A stretch of DNA of 64,000 nt from NCBI GenBank assembly GCA_963770485.1, contig CAVYPX010000003.1:1-64000 (forward strand). The letters are read 5' to 3'. Under the pieces are notes generated by a model. The model did not search any database, was not told where the DNA came from, and saw only the letters and a program-made list of their open reading frames with translations. The stretch is from CAVVEC01 sp963770485 (lineage in GTDB: Bacteria; Acidobacteriota; Terriglobia; Terriglobales; Acidobacteriaceae). Positions 50,342 through 62,182 of this stretch are shown one piece after another (position 1 is the first letter of the stretch; each line of letters begins with the position of its first letter). The translations under genes were made by a program, and so were the position numbers.

Positions 50342-51400
50342 ATGTCAGCCTCCATGCTCATTCAGGAAAACGTGCCCCTGTCGCCGCTTACTACACTGCA
50401 GGTGGGCGGGCCAGCACGATACTTCATTGAGGCGCGCACGATCGCCGAGGCATCCGAGGCGGTTGACTTTTCGCGCTTACAAAATCTTCCACTGTTTGTG
50501 CTGGGGGGTGGCAGCAACCTGGTGATCTCCGACGCCGGCTGGCCCGGGCTGGTGCTCAAGATCGGAATCACCGGAATCAATCATCGCCATGGCCACGACG
50601 AAGTCATATTCGAAGCTGGCGCCGGCGAAGATTGGGACAAATTCGTCGGCTTCGTAGTCGCCCACAAATGCGCCGGCCTGGAATGCCTAAGCGGCATCCC
50701 CGGAACTGTGGGGGGCACGCCTGTGCAGAACGTGGGGGCTTATGGGCAGGAAGTGTCCAACACGGTTGACACGGTGCTGGCGCTGGATCTTCGGGATGGA
50801 CAACTGCATGAACTGTGCAACCAGGCTTGCGGCTTCAGCTATCGCACCAGCATTTTCAATACCGCGGAGCGCGGACGATACATTATTTTGCAGGTAAATT
50901 ATTCGGTGAAACACGGCGGCGATGCTTACATCGCCTACGCAGATCTTAAGAAGTATTTTGCCGGCTGGAGCGAGAAACCGACTTTGGCCGACACTCGCGA
51001 TGCCGTGCGAAAAATCAGAGCCGGGAAAGGCATGCTCATCATGGATGGCGACGACGACTGTCGCAGCGCCGGTTCTTTCTTCAAGAATCCGATGCTTTCG
51101 GCGGACCAGTACCAGGCGCTCTCGGCTCGGGCGGCTGCCAAGAATTTGCAGATTCCCAGCTATCCGGCGCTCGATGCGCAAAAAAAAGTTTCCGCCGCGT
51201 GGCTGGTGGAACGCTCCGGCTTCAGCAAAGGATACAGCAGTGGCCGTGCGGGCATTTCTCGCAAACACGCGCTGGCCATCGTAAACCGTGGCGACGCAAC
51301 GGCGGCGGACATCGTGGCTCTCAAGGAACAGATCCAGCAGCGGGTGGAAGAGATCTGGGGTATCCGCCTGGAACCGGAACCAGTTTTCGTCGGCTTCTAG
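50342..51400 (+). CDS. murB: UDP-N-acetylenolpyruvoylglucosamine reductase
   Basis: A 352-residue flavoprotein from the ATG at 50342. LGGGSNLVISDAGWPGLVLKI binds FAD; GLECLSGIPGTVGGTPVQNVGAYGQEV is the core, and CRSAGSFFKNP holds the catalytic Ser. The C-terminal GISRKHALAIVNRGDATAADI fits the E. coli-like type. It makes UDP-N-acetylmuramate for peptidoglycan. Confidence 0.96.
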   Translation: MSASMLIQENVPLSPLTTLQVGGPARYFIEARTIAEASEAVDFSRLQNLPLFVLGGGSNLVISDAGWPGLVLKIGITGINHRHGHDEVIFEAGAGEDWDKFVGFVVAHKCAGLECLSGIPGTVGGTPVQNVGAYGQEVSNTVDTVLALDLRDGQLHELCNQACGFSYRTSIFNTAERGRYIILQVNYSVKHGGDAYIAYADLKKYFAGWSEKPTLADTRDAVRKIRAGKGMLIMDGDDDCRSAGSFFKNPMLSADQYQALSARAAAKNLQIPSYPALDAQKKVSAAWLVERSGFSKGYSSGRAGISRKHALAIVNRGDATAADIVALKEQIQQRVEEIWGIRLEPEPVFVGF

Positions 51401-51439
51401 CGCGGCCTTACAGCGGCAGCCGGCTGCTTCCGCCCCTGC

Positions 51440-52129
51440 TTACCTCGCGGCAATGTGCGCCGCTTCTTTAAAGATCCGCACAAACATGGGGCGCGTCAGC
51501 TTTCCTGTCTGCGTGTTCTGGTTAGAAGGATGGTAGGAGGCCAACAACGTCTTTCCATCCGGCATCTTGTACTTGGCTCCGTGCTGGAAAACATACGGTT
51601 TCTTGCTGGGAAGCTGGCCGCGCCGCTTCATGTAGTTGAGATAAGCATCGAAGCCGATCCTGCCCAGCGCGACCACCACCTTTATTTTTGTGAGCCCTTC
51701 CATCTCGCGGTCGAGATACGGCGCACAGTTCGCCAGTTCTTCGGGCAATGGCTTGTTGTCAGGTGGAGCGCAGCGTATTGCGGCAGTGATGTAAACATCT
51801 TTCAGTCTGAGCCCGTCTTCGCGGTCGGTGGCGTTGGGCTGGTTGGCAAATCCGGTCTCATACAGAACCGGATACATGAATTTGCCTGAAGCGTCGCCAG
51901 TGAACGGCCGCCCAGTACGGTTTGAGCCATGGGCGCCGGGAGCCAGGCCAAGAATCAGCACCCGTGCATTGGGATCGCCGAACCCCGGCACGGGCTTTCC
52001 CCAGTATTCCCAGTCACGATAGGCGCGGCGCTTTTCCCGGGCGACCATTTCGCGATACGCCACCAGCCGCGGGCAGAGCGTGCAGGCGACGACTTCACAG
52101 TTGAGTTGGGAAAGCCACTGCTCGGGCAT
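51440..52129 (-). CDS. Family 5 uracil-DNA glycosylase (UdgB-like)
   Basis: A 229-residue protein. ILGLAPGAHGSNRTGRPFTGD is the family 5 active-site motif, with no Asp/Asn of classical glycosylases. SYHPSNQNTQTGKL is the second motif. CTLCPRL and two later Cys (AIRC, ANC) should bind a 4Fe-4S cluster. The start is the ATG at 52129; the TTG frame adds three residues. It repairs deaminated bases. Confidence 0.92.
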   Translation of the reverse strand: MPEQWLSQLNCEVVACTLCPRLVAYREMVAREKRRAYRDWEYWGKPVPGFGDPNARVLILGLAPGAHGSNRTGRPFTGDASGKFMYPVLYETGFANQPNATDREDGLRLKDVYITAAIRCAPPDNKPLPEELANCAPYLDREMEGLTKIKVVVALGRIGFDAYLNYMKRRGQLPSKKPYVFQHGAKYKMPDGKTLLASYHPSNQNTQTGKLTRPMFVRIFKEAAHIAAR

Positions 52130-52170
52130 GGATACCAATCTACCAAGGCGGGTAGGGAACGCGTTGGTCG

Positions 52171-52967
52171 CTACGCCGCGCTCGCAATCCCCGTAACCGG
52201 CGGCAACGCAGCCCGCAGTTGCGCCACAGTATCATCGTCGATGGCGGCGGTGGCTGGAAGTCTACTTTCTGTCTGGAATTGGGCCAGAGCCGACACTGCC
52301 CAGCGATTCCGTCTATCGCCCCCGGGTGAAAACCCAGATAAGTGAGGTACAACTGGGCGGCCCGAACATTGAGGTCGGGCAACACTCCTGATAAATACTT
52401 CTGGAACTCGCCGTTCAGGCGAACGTCGTAGCGATTGATCGCATAATTCGGGCCGTTGTAGCCGCGAGCAAACGTTGCCCAATCGTGGGCTTGCAACGAA
52501 GCCTGCAGCTTGGTGGCAACCAGGAAATTGCCCATCGCCGCCAGTTGTTGATCTTCGGATTGCGACATGGCGGCGACCATCTCATCGACATTTTGGAATC
52601 CGGCCAGAGCGTAGTTCATTCCCATGATTTGCCCAATGCCCCACGAAGCGCTCTGCAGAGCCCCTGCCCGGTCTTCTGTAATGGCCACTGCCAGCCGATC
52701 GTACTGGTGGGCACCCCGCGGGCCGTAACCTCCAGGCGACGAATCACTAATGTCCCCGTCGTCGTACTGGCCCTGGGTCAAGCGGTGAAAGATATGGCGC
52801 TCGTAGAGAATTTGGGGACGGCGGTCGGGAAGGTATCCGCAGCCTGAGGTTTCGACCGCGAGCACCGTCCAGATCTCGGGCGCGAAGACGCCGAGGTTGC
52901 TGGCTACTCCGGCCAGACCTTCACTGGATAACGCCCAGGCAGATCCCTGAAAAGGGAGTGGCGGCAT
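52171..52967 (-). pseudogene. Frameshifted N-acetylmuramidase with peptidoglycan-binding domain
   Basis: From the ATG at 52967 (GGAG upstream) the protein reads as an N-acetylmuramidase: LAVETSGCGYLPDRRPQILYERHIFHRLT, then ASWGIGQIMGMNYALAGF. At about 52310 the peptidoglycan-binding part (AIDGI) is cut: the next frame continues WAVSALAQFQTESRL and DDDTVAQLRAAL to a stop at 52171. One missing base explains this. The uncorrected frame ends at 52140 with an unnatural tail. Cell-wall hydrolysis is likely, if functional. Confidence 0.75.
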
Positions 52968-53076
52968 GGTTGGGGCTCCTTCGCTCAACTTTCCCTAAGC
53001 TTCCCACTTACGAGTGCAGAACGTTTGATCTTTGCTGCATTCTCGTCCTTTTTCCCGGAGTTCGTCAAAGCGCGAC

Positions 53077-54339
53077 TCAGTCATCCAATTCCTCAACCGT
53101 CACGTCCGCGAGGTTTTTGGCCTGACGCAATTCCGGGAAAAGCCAGGCCCACGTGGCGATCACGACAAGCGTCCCTATTCCGCCCAGGACCACGGCCGGC
53201 ACCGTTCCGAACCACTGCGCCGTTAAGCCGGACTCAAATTCCCCGAGTTGGTTCGAAGTGCCGATAAAGATCATGTCCACGGCGACCACGCGGCCGCGCA
53301 TTTCGTCCGGTGTAGCCAATTGAACGAGAGTTGCCCGAATCACCACGCTCACCATGTCAGTCGCGCCGACCAGCAGCAGCGCCGCCAGGGACAGCGCCAG
53401 GTTGCGCGAGACGCCAAATACGATGGTGAACACGCCAAATCCAGCCACCGACCACAACAGCGTAGGGCCCGCCCGGCCGCGCAGGGGCCGGTGTGCCAGA
53501 AGGATTGCCATTACCGCCGCGCCGACACCCGGAGCACTGCGCAACAAGCCCAGTCCCCACGGGCCGGTTCGCAGAATCTCGCGCGCATAAACTGGGAGCA
53601 GCGCCACGGCGCCCCCCAGTAAGACGGCGAACATATCTAGCGAGATCGAGCCCAGCACCAGTTTGTGCTCCCAGATATAGCGGAAACCCGCCAGAACTGT
53701 CTTCAGGCTTGTGGGTTCCCGCTGCCGCGTTCTCGGTCGCAGCTTGATTTTCAGCGTCAGGGCCATGCCGCCCAGCGAAACCAAGGCTGCCATCGCGTAA
53801 ACGACCGAGGCTCCGCGAAAGAAGGCATAAAGCAGGCCGCCGATGGACGGCCCAAGGATGGTGGCGCCTTGAAAGACACTGGCATTCCAGGCCACCGCGT
53901 TGTGAAAATGCTCCTCGGGAACCAACTGCGGCAGCAACGCCCGGCTCGCCGTGCCATTGAACGAGCGAACCACGCCAAGCAAAACCAGGACCACATAGAT
54001 GGGACGCACCGAAACCGCGCCCCGCGACGCAATCCACCACAGCAGCCCTGAACAGACCGCGAAGGCGCCGTAGCACCACATGACGAGGCGGCGGCGATCG
54101 AAGCGGTCGGCAGCATGGCCCGCCGCCAGAAAGAACACAATGCCCGGCAGGAATTGGGCGAGTCCCACCAAACCCAGATCCAGAGGGCGCTTGGTGATCT
54201 CGTAGACCTGCCAACCAACCGCGACGGACTGCATCTCCAGGGCGGACACGATGCAGAACCGGGCTACCGCGTAAGCGGTGAAGTCCGGATAAGTGAACGC
54301 AATACCACCGGCGAGCCTGGGATCTCCCGATGCAGCCAT
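53077..54339 (-). CDS. MFS transporter
   Basis: A 420-residue protein with about 12 membrane spans, like the EntS/MFS_3 group of exporters. VGWQVYEITKRPLDLGLVGLAQFLP and GHAADRFDRRRLVMW in the first half (the conserved loop 2-3 motif) are typical, and GRVVAVDMIFIGTSNQLGEFESG in the second. The substrate is not known. It is divergent from the ICMT-like gene. Confidence 0.88.
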   Translation of the reverse strand: MAASGDPRLAGGIAFTYPDFTAYAVARFCIVSALEMQSVAVGWQVYEITKRPLDLGLVGLAQFLPGIVFFLAAGHAADRFDRRRLVMWCYGAFAVCSGLLWWIASRGAVSVRPIYVVLVLLGVVRSFNGTASRALLPQLVPEEHFHNAVAWNASVFQGATILGPSIGGLLYAFFRGASVVYAMAALVSLGGMALTLKIKLRPRTRQREPTSLKTVLAGFRYIWEHKLVLGSISLDMFAVLLGGAVALLPVYAREILRTGPWGLGLLRSAPGVGAAVMAILLAHRPLRGRAGPTLLWSVAGFGVFTIVFGVSRNLALSLAALLLVGATDMVSVVIRATLVQLATPDEMRGRVVAVDMIFIGTSNQLGEFESGLTAQWFGTVPAVVLGGIGTLVVIATWAWLFPELRQAKNLADVTVEELDD

Positions 54340-54443
54340 CGCTCCCTACTGTGCCACAAAACCGTCTGTGTAGGGCGGGCGCCCACGCCCGCCGCCGAGT
54401 GAGCAATCAGAATGAGACAATGACTCAACCACTCAATAGTTCA

Positions 54444-55028
54444 ATGATTCAATGGCTTAATTTTCTGGGCTGGGCAGCGTGTGTGATTTACTCCACCATC
54501 CCCTGTTTCTGGCTGGTCATTCACCCGTGGGCTGGCTACTGGCGGGCGCGCAAACGGTCACCCTACCTTGTTCTGCTTCCTGCTTGGGCAGCCATGTGGA
54601 TTATCGTCGCGGCCCTGACTGCCCACTGGCGCCGCGTTCCTCTTTATTCGACCCCGTGGACCTGGAGTGCTGCGCTGATCCTGTTCGCCGCAGGATTCTG
54701 GCTGTACTCGCAATCCGGCAAGGAGTTCAGCTCGAAACAACTCGGCGGCATGCCGGAGGTGATCGCCGGACATCGCGAACAGCAACTGGTGACCTCTGGA
54801 ATTCGTGCCCACGTACGCCATCCGGTCTACGTGGCACATCTCTGCGAGATGCTGGCGTGGAGCGTGGGGACGGGGTTGGTGGTCTGCTTTGGGTTGACTG
54901 CGTTCGCGGTGGTCACGGGCGTGGTTATGAGTCGGATGGAAGATGCAGAACTGGAGCAGAGATTCGGAGAAGAGTACCGCAAGTACAAGGCAGGGGTGCC
55001 TGGCGTTGTGCCGAAACTGAGCAGGTGA
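54444..55028 (+). CDS. Isoprenylcysteine methyltransferase-like membrane protein
   Basis: About 194 residues, with a start among the ATGs at 54420 and 54444; the former lies in AT-rich repeat-like sequence. Five hydrophobic segments are followed by TSGIRAHVRHPVYVAHLCEML and MEDAELEQRFGEEYRKYKAGVPGVVP, the core of the ICMT/PEMT-like family. It probably methylates a lipid or small molecule. Confidence 0.8.
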   Translation: MIQWLNFLGWAACVIYSTIPCFWLVIHPWAGYWRARKRSPYLVLLPAWAAMWIIVAALTAHWRRVPLYSTPWTWSAALILFAAGFWLYSQSGKEFSSKQLGGMPEVIAGHREQQLVTSGIRAHVRHPVYVAHLCEMLAWSVGTGLVVCFGLTAFAVVTGVVMSRMEDAELEQRFGEEYRKYKAGVPGVVPKLSR

Positions 55029-55061
55029 TAGACCGCTGCATTTCGGGAACGCCTTGAATTA

Positions 55062-56288
55062 TCAGGAGGATTTGGAAAAGTCGCCGACGCGGGTTTTGTC
55101 CTGAATGATCTTCTTCACGTCCGCTGCGAGTTGCGGATCCAGCTTCTCCAAAGTATTTAGCTCCATCGTTACTCCTTGCAGATTCCCCAGTTCGGCATAG
55201 GCTTGAGCGAGCCAGGCGTGGATGTGCGGTACGCTTGGACTGATTTTGATTGACCGGGTTAGCGCCGCAACTGCTTCTTCGTATTTTTCCGTTTCGCAAA
55301 ATGCCCATGCTAATCCTTCAAGCGCAGGTAGAGAATTGGGATTGATTCGGAGTGCCTGATTGCACGCTTCAATCTCTTCCGTATAACGCTTCAACTCTTG
55401 ACACGCCCCAGCCACGGCCAAGTAGCTGACCTCGTCGTTTGGCCGTAGCTCCACAAGTCGCTGGCTCGCAGCAAGAGATTCTTGCCACTGGCCCTTTTCC
55501 CCGTAGAGCACGCCCAATTGCAGATATGGTTCCGAGTTATTGGGCTCGACACGGATTGCTTCCTTGAGTGCCGCCTCCGCTTCTAGAAGCCTGCTTTGGT
55601 CCTTGAGCACTATTCCGATGCCGACATGCGCGTCCGCGCGGCCGGGGCGAAGCGCCACTACTGTTTGGAAGATCTCTATGCTTTCCTGAAATCGCTTCAA
55701 ATTGTAAAGCGTTAGGCCAAGATCATATCGAGCATCAACATTGTTTGGGTTGAGCGAGATTGCCCGTCGTAGAGCTTGCTCGGCCTCGCCATACCGTTGC
55801 AGCTTGACCAAAGCCCATCCAACGCGAAATACCAGATCCCCATTTTTCGGTTCAAGCTGTTCAGCTGCCAAGTAGACGTCAAGTGCCTTTTTGATCTGGT
55901 CGAGGTGACAATAGCATTGAGCGAGAGCTTCGAGGTAACGAGGGTTGCTTTTGTATTTCGGCTGAATACGAAACGACCGGTTTATGGCATCTGCAGCTTC
56001 TTGGTGCTTCCCCAAGTACATCAATGAACGTCCCTTGTGGACGTGGGCATACGGACTGTTGGGGGCAATCTCGTGTGCTCGATCGAATGTTAAGAGAGCC
56101 TTCTCATGCTGCTTCAATTCCTGGTAAGTCCATCCCAGCAGGCACTGCGCGACCAAGTGCCGGGGGATGAGCGCGATCGCTACCTCGAACTGCTTTGCAG
56201 CAAAGCCGTAGCACTTCAGTCTTCCGAAAAGTCGACCGACGGTCACATGCCATCGGGCCCGCAGCCGATTAAACATTGACATGAGCAT
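55062..56288 (-). CDS. TPR-repeat protein
   Basis: About 408 residues built from ten or so tetratricopeptide repeats, each of 34 residues (for example LGWTYQELKQHEKALLTFDRA, then PYAHVHKGRSLMYLGKHQEA). No signal peptide or other domain is seen, so it is a soluble scaffold. Starts at 56288, 56282 or 56276 cannot be told apart. The partner is unknown. Confidence 0.82.
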   Translation of the reverse strand: MLMSMFNRLRARWHVTVGRLFGRLKCYGFAAKQFEVAIALIPRHLVAQCLLGWTYQELKQHEKALLTFDRAHEIAPNSPYAHVHKGRSLMYLGKHQEAADAINRSFRIQPKYKSNPRYLEALAQCYCHLDQIKKALDVYLAAEQLEPKNGDLVFRVGWALVKLQRYGEAEQALRRAISLNPNNVDARYDLGLTLYNLKRFQESIEIFQTVVALRPGRADAHVGIGIVLKDQSRLLEAEAALKEAIRVEPNNSEPYLQLGVLYGEKGQWQESLAASQRLVELRPNDEVSYLAVAGACQELKRYTEEIEACNQALRINPNSLPALEGLAWAFCETEKYEEAVAALTRSIKISPSVPHIHAWLAQAYAELGNLQGVTMELNTLEKLDPQLAADVKKIIQDKTRVGDFSKSS

Positions 56289-56468
56289 ACCCCAACGTGT
56301 GTCATCTGGACCGAACTTACACCCGAGAAGCACGTCACCCGTAGCCGAGTGGGCAGCAGGTAACGTAGGCGGAGAAGAGTGGAATCGTCCCCCGTCCGGC
56401 GATAGCCCGCACCGTATAATTCATAGCCGTGGCCAACGACGAGCGACCAAGGACGAACGACTGCCCTC

Positions 56469-57824
56469 ATGCGCTTTGAACTCTTCATTGCCTCCCGTTA
56501 CCTCCGCGCCAAACGCCGCCAGGCTGTCATCGGCGTCATTACCGGCATTTCCATTGCCGGGGTTGCCGCCGGGGTTGCATCTCTGGTCATCGCGCTCGCC
56601 ATCAATAACGGATTTCGTCAGGATCTCCAGGACCGATTGCTGGGCTCGACCTCGCACATCAACCTGCTGCGGGTTCAGAGCGATGGAATCAAGGACTGGC
56701 GCCCGCTCATGGATCGACTGACGAAAGAGCCCCACGTTGTTGCTACTGCCCCCGCGATCTATGAGCAGGTTTTGATCTCGCGCGGACCGCGAGCTCGGGG
56801 AGCAGTGTTGAAGGGGATGATTCCGGCGTATGAGCGAAAGGTCAGCGATCTGCTGAAGACGGTGATCAGCGGTTCGGCGGATGCGCTCGACCAACCGCAG
56901 CCAGAGGCGGACAAGAGTGTCCGCCCCACACAACCCACAAGCACGGGCGAGGCCGCCCGCGCCACACCAGAAGCTCGCCCCACACAGGAATCTCCGGACT
57001 CGCTCGAAGCCGTCCAGGAACGCGTAGCTGCGATGCCTCCGATCATCCTCGGCAAAGACATGGCGGACGACCTCGGGGCCACAGTTGGCTCCATCGTCCT
57101 GGTCACCAGCCCGCAAGGAGAACTCACTCCCTTTGGCATAGTGCCCAAGTACAACCGCTTTCGCGTGGCCGGAATCTTCAACTCCGGCTTCTACGACTAC
57201 GACAGTTCGTGGGCGTTTACGCGCCTCGGCGATGCGCAACAACTCTTCGGCCTCGGAGATCTGGTTTCGGTAATCGAATTCAAGGTGGACGACATTTACC
57301 AGGCTGGCCAAATCGGCGACCGGCTGGAGCAGGCTGCCGGCAAGGGCTTCATGGCCACCAACTGGATGCAGCAGAACAAAGCGCTCTTCCGTGCGCTACG
57401 GCTGGAGCGCTTGGTGACGTTCATCACGATTGGGCTGATCGTCTTTGTGGCCGCATTGAACATTCTGATCTCGCTGACCATGATGGTGATGGAGAAAACC
57501 CGCGACATCGCCGTGCTCATGTCCATGGGCACGCGCAAATCGCAGGTGCGCCGCATCTTCATCGCGCAAGGCGTATTGATCGGGGTGGTCGGAACCGCCA
57601 TTGGATTGGTGCTCGGGTACGTACTTTCGTGGTTCGGCGGGCACTACCATCTTTTATCACTTGCTCCCGAGGTGTACTCAATTGATTACGTGCCCTTTGC
57701 TCCGCGTGCGGTGGACGGCGTGCTGGTGGCGCTGGTGGCGATTGGCATTTCTTTGATCGCCACTGTGTACCCGTCCTGGTCGGCGGCGCGGATTCTTCCC
57801 GCGGAAGCCTTGCGCTACGAATGA
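56469..57824 (+). CDS. Lipoprotein-releasing ABC permease (LolC/E-like)
   Basis: A 451-residue FtsX-type permease. FELFIASRYLRAKRRQAVIGVITGISIAG is the LolC/LolE opening, followed by a large periplasmic domain, and three spans at the C-terminus including LISLTMMVMEKTRDIAVLMSMG. Between about 135 and 180 there is an extra Pro/Thr/Glu-rich stretch that overlaps repeat-like DNA (see 56907-56924). LolD is 350 bp downstream, so the pair probably works together in lipoprotein release. Confidence 0.9.
   Translation: MRFELFIASRYLRAKRRQAVIGVITGISIAGVAAGVASLVIALAINNGFRQDLQDRLLGSTSHINLLRVQSDGIKDWRPLMDRLTKEPHVVATAPAIYEQVLISRGPRARGAVLKGMIPAYERKVSDLLKTVISGSADALDQPQPEADKSVRPTQPTSTGEAARATPEARPTQESPDSLEAVQERVAAMPPIILGKDMADDLGATVGSIVLVTSPQGELTPFGIVPKYNRFRVAGIFNSGFYDYDSSWAFTRLGDAQQLFGLGDLVSVIEFKVDDIYQAGQIGDRLEQAAGKGFMATNWMQQNKALFRALRLERLVTFITIGLIVFVAALNILISLTMMVMEKTRDIAVLMSMGTRKSQVRRIFIAQGVLIGVVGTAIGLVLGYVLSWFGGHYHLLSLAPEVYSIDYVPFAPRAVDGVLVALVAIGISLIATVYPSWSAARILPAEALRYE
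56907..56924. repeat. Hairpin repeat inside the LolC/E gene
   Basis: GCGGACA-AGAG-TGTCCGC forms a perfect 7-bp stem. It begins a Pro/Thr-rich insertion (to about 57000) in frame within the permease gene. Similar GC-rich palindromic repeats appear between genes at 54.37 kb. The insertion is in the periplasmic loop. Confidence 0.55.
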
Positions 57825-57829
57825 GCTAC

Positions 57830-57850
57830 CCCGCTGATGACGCGGGTTTT
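57830..57850 (+). terminator. Likely terminator after the LolC/E gene
   Basis: CCCGC (57830-57834) and GCGGG (57842-57846) pair around a 7-base loop, followed by TTTT. It begins 5 bp after the gene's stop. It may separate lolC/E from lolD transcription. Confidence 0.6.
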
Positions 57851-58172
57851 ACACTTCTATGACATCCCAGGCTATTTCTTCTGCCATGCTGTCCTCTGTG
57901 ATTCCTGAAACACCCCGGTGTCCACGGTTCGGCTTTCCGGTTCATCGCTCTGGGCATTGGCCGCACTTCAGTGACCGAGGTCACATTCCTGAGGATGGGT
58001 TTTGAAGTACAGTTTTCGTGTAGAGTCCCGCAAGGGCAAAGTAGGAACTCTCGCGTGCTGCTCGTGTTTTAATGGGTATGGCAAACCTGTTGTGGGTTGC
58101 CCGGTGACGGCAGCTTGTCACGCCTGATTCCTGAGACGAGGAGCATTGCGGGTGCATCTAATCGGGCAGGTT
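57851..58172. other. Intergenic leader between LolC/E and LolD genes
   Basis: No gene is supported in this 320-bp stretch. It holds a palindrome GTGACC-GAG-GTCAC and several short complementary stretches (GAGTCCCGC and other). It may be a leader or regulatory RNA of the LolD gene, but this is unproven. Confidence 0.35.
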
Positions 58173-58862
58173 ATGTTGAGGATCGAAGGCCTCAAGAAGG
58201 TCTTCCGGTCGGGCAAGTCGGACCTGGTGCTCTTTGAAAACTTGTCGTTTCAGGTGGCAAAAGGCGAGATGCTGGCCATCGTCGGGGAATCGGGTGCGGG
58301 AAAGAGTACCCTGTTACACATCCTCGGGGCTCTTGATAGGGCCTCCGAAGGTGACGTATACTGCGCCCACCTGCGATTGAGTACGCTTACGGAGCATGCC
58401 GCGGCCGAGTTTCGCAATCGCGAGATCGGCTTCGTTTGGCAATTCCACTACCTGCTGCCGGAGTTTACGGCACTGGAGAATGTGGCGATGCCGCTCCTGC
58501 TTCGGGGTCAGTCCTGGCAGGAGGTGCAAGAACAGGGCTTGCGATGGCTCCGCGAGGTCGGTTTGGAGCAGCGCTCGCATCATCGTTCGGGGGAGCTTTC
58601 CGGTGGTGAACAGCAGCGCGTGGCTTTGGCCCGGGCCCTGATCACGCAGCCCAGGCTCTTGCTGGCGGATGAACCGACTGGGGACCTCGATAGTCGCACG
58701 GCAGATTCAGTTTTCGAATTGATTGCCCGCTTACATCGCGACTATCAGTTAACCTCGCTCATCGCCACTCACAACGTAGCGTTTGCGCGTCGCTGCCATC
58801 GCGTGCTTCGGTTACAAAGTGGACGGATTGAGGAGGTAGCGCCTGAGACGCTCCCTGCATAG
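58173..58862 (+). CDS. lolD: Lipoprotein-releasing ABC ATPase
   Basis: A 229-residue ATPase from the ATG at 58173. Walker A is GESGAGKSTLLHIL, the Q-loop GFVWQFHYLLPEFTALENV, the signature LSGGEQQRVALARAL, and Walker B LLLADEPTGDLD. The LolD family is indicated by the Phe-His-Leu-Leu-Pro-Glu stretch. It works with the LolC/E permease. Confidence 0.92.
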   Translation: MLRIEGLKKVFRSGKSDLVLFENLSFQVAKGEMLAIVGESGAGKSTLLHILGALDRASEGDVYCAHLRLSTLTEHAAAEFRNREIGFVWQFHYLLPEFTALENVAMPLLLRGQSWQEVQEQGLRWLREVGLEQRSHHRSGELSGGEQQRVALARALITQPRLLLADEPTGDLDSRTADSVFELIARLHRDYQLTSLIATHNVAFARRCHRVLRLQSGRIEEVAPETLPA

Positions 58863-59124
58863 CACGTCTCGGGAATTGACTTTTGGGTGCGGCCGTGCAG
58901 GAATGAGGAAAGGGGCCAAGTGGAGTGCAAGAAGTTGCAACCACTTGCGGAGAAACGACAAGTAAGTGTCTTTGGTAACTGATGGGCAGGCGGGTAACCC
59001 ACGATATTCAGAGGTGGGCCGTTGGCAGCTTGATTGCATCATTGGGTAGAGTGGTGGAGTTCCGAGTGGCAGGGCCGCAAGGCTGACCCTGAAGTCTCAG
59101 CGAGAACTCGGGGGAAAGGGTTAT
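58863..59124. other. Leader region of clpC
   Basis: A 262-bp stretch with no gene. It contains the clpC Shine-Dalgarno (GGGGGAAAGGG at about 59111-59121). No operator or promoter can be named with confidence. Confidence 0.3.
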
Positions 59125-61572
<2,448 letters not shown>

Positions 61573-61591
61573 CCATCAGCTTTCAGCCATC

Positions 61592-61622
61592 AGCCGTCAG
61601 CGCAAGCTGGCGGCTTTTGTTT
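61592..61622 (+). terminator. Rho-independent terminator of clpC
   Basis: AGCCGTCAGC (61592-61601) pairs with GCTGGCGGCT (61606-61615) around GCAA, followed by TTTTGTTTT. The stem uses a copy of the AGCTTTCAGC repeat family. Confidence 0.85.
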
Positions 61623-61747
61623 TGTCCTGGATTCCAAAATAGTGATTGCTAGCCCTTGCAAAAGTGGCAGGGGTCGGGCATCCTCGGTTAGTAAGAAGGT
61701 GGCTCCTCGGCCCACGCTCCCAGCCACACCGAGATGAAAGTTCAGAA

Positions 61748-62182
61748 ATGCTGACCCAAGCTGAAGCCGACCGGTTCATAGGGATGGCCAAGCACTTTGT
61801 ACGGCCCCCAGCGTCGATCGTCATTCCACCGGGCGTGGACGACACATATGAACTCGCCGCTCTCGAAGACCGAGAAAGGTTCTTGTTAGACCTCTGGCGA
61901 GGCACCCTAAGACTCACGAAGCTTAAGTTTCAGAACCGTGTGCAAGTTGTCGATGTGTTAGTCCGCCTCGACGTAGATGGAGCACCCCATACCAACCCGG
62001 ACGGCCAAAAGCTCTCGGGTACGCATTTGCATTTGTTCAGGGAAGGGTATGACGACAGATGGGCCCGCCCTGTGGACCGCAAGGCGTTCACGCTGCTAAG
62101 TGACCCAGGCACGACGTTCCAGGACTTCTGCGTCTTTTGTAAGATTGAGTCTCCTCCGCCAGTCCAGGGGGTGATCGCGTGA
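61748..62182 (+). CDS. DUF6978-family protein
   Basis: A 144-residue protein from the ATG at 61748. MLTQAEADRFIGMAKHFV, then RERFLLDLWRGTLRLTKLKFQNR and GTHLHLFREGYDDRWA, are the family pattern. GTG of the next gene overlaps its stop (GTGA). The pair with the DUF1828 gene is an accessory module; see the next entry. Confidence 0.72.
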   Translation: MLTQAEADRFIGMAKHFVRPPASIVIPPGVDDTYELAALEDRERFLLDLWRGTLRLTKLKFQNRVQVVDVLVRLDVDGAPHTNPDGQKLSGTHLHLFREGYDDRWARPVDRKAFTLLSDPGTTFQDFCVFCKIESPPPVQGVIA

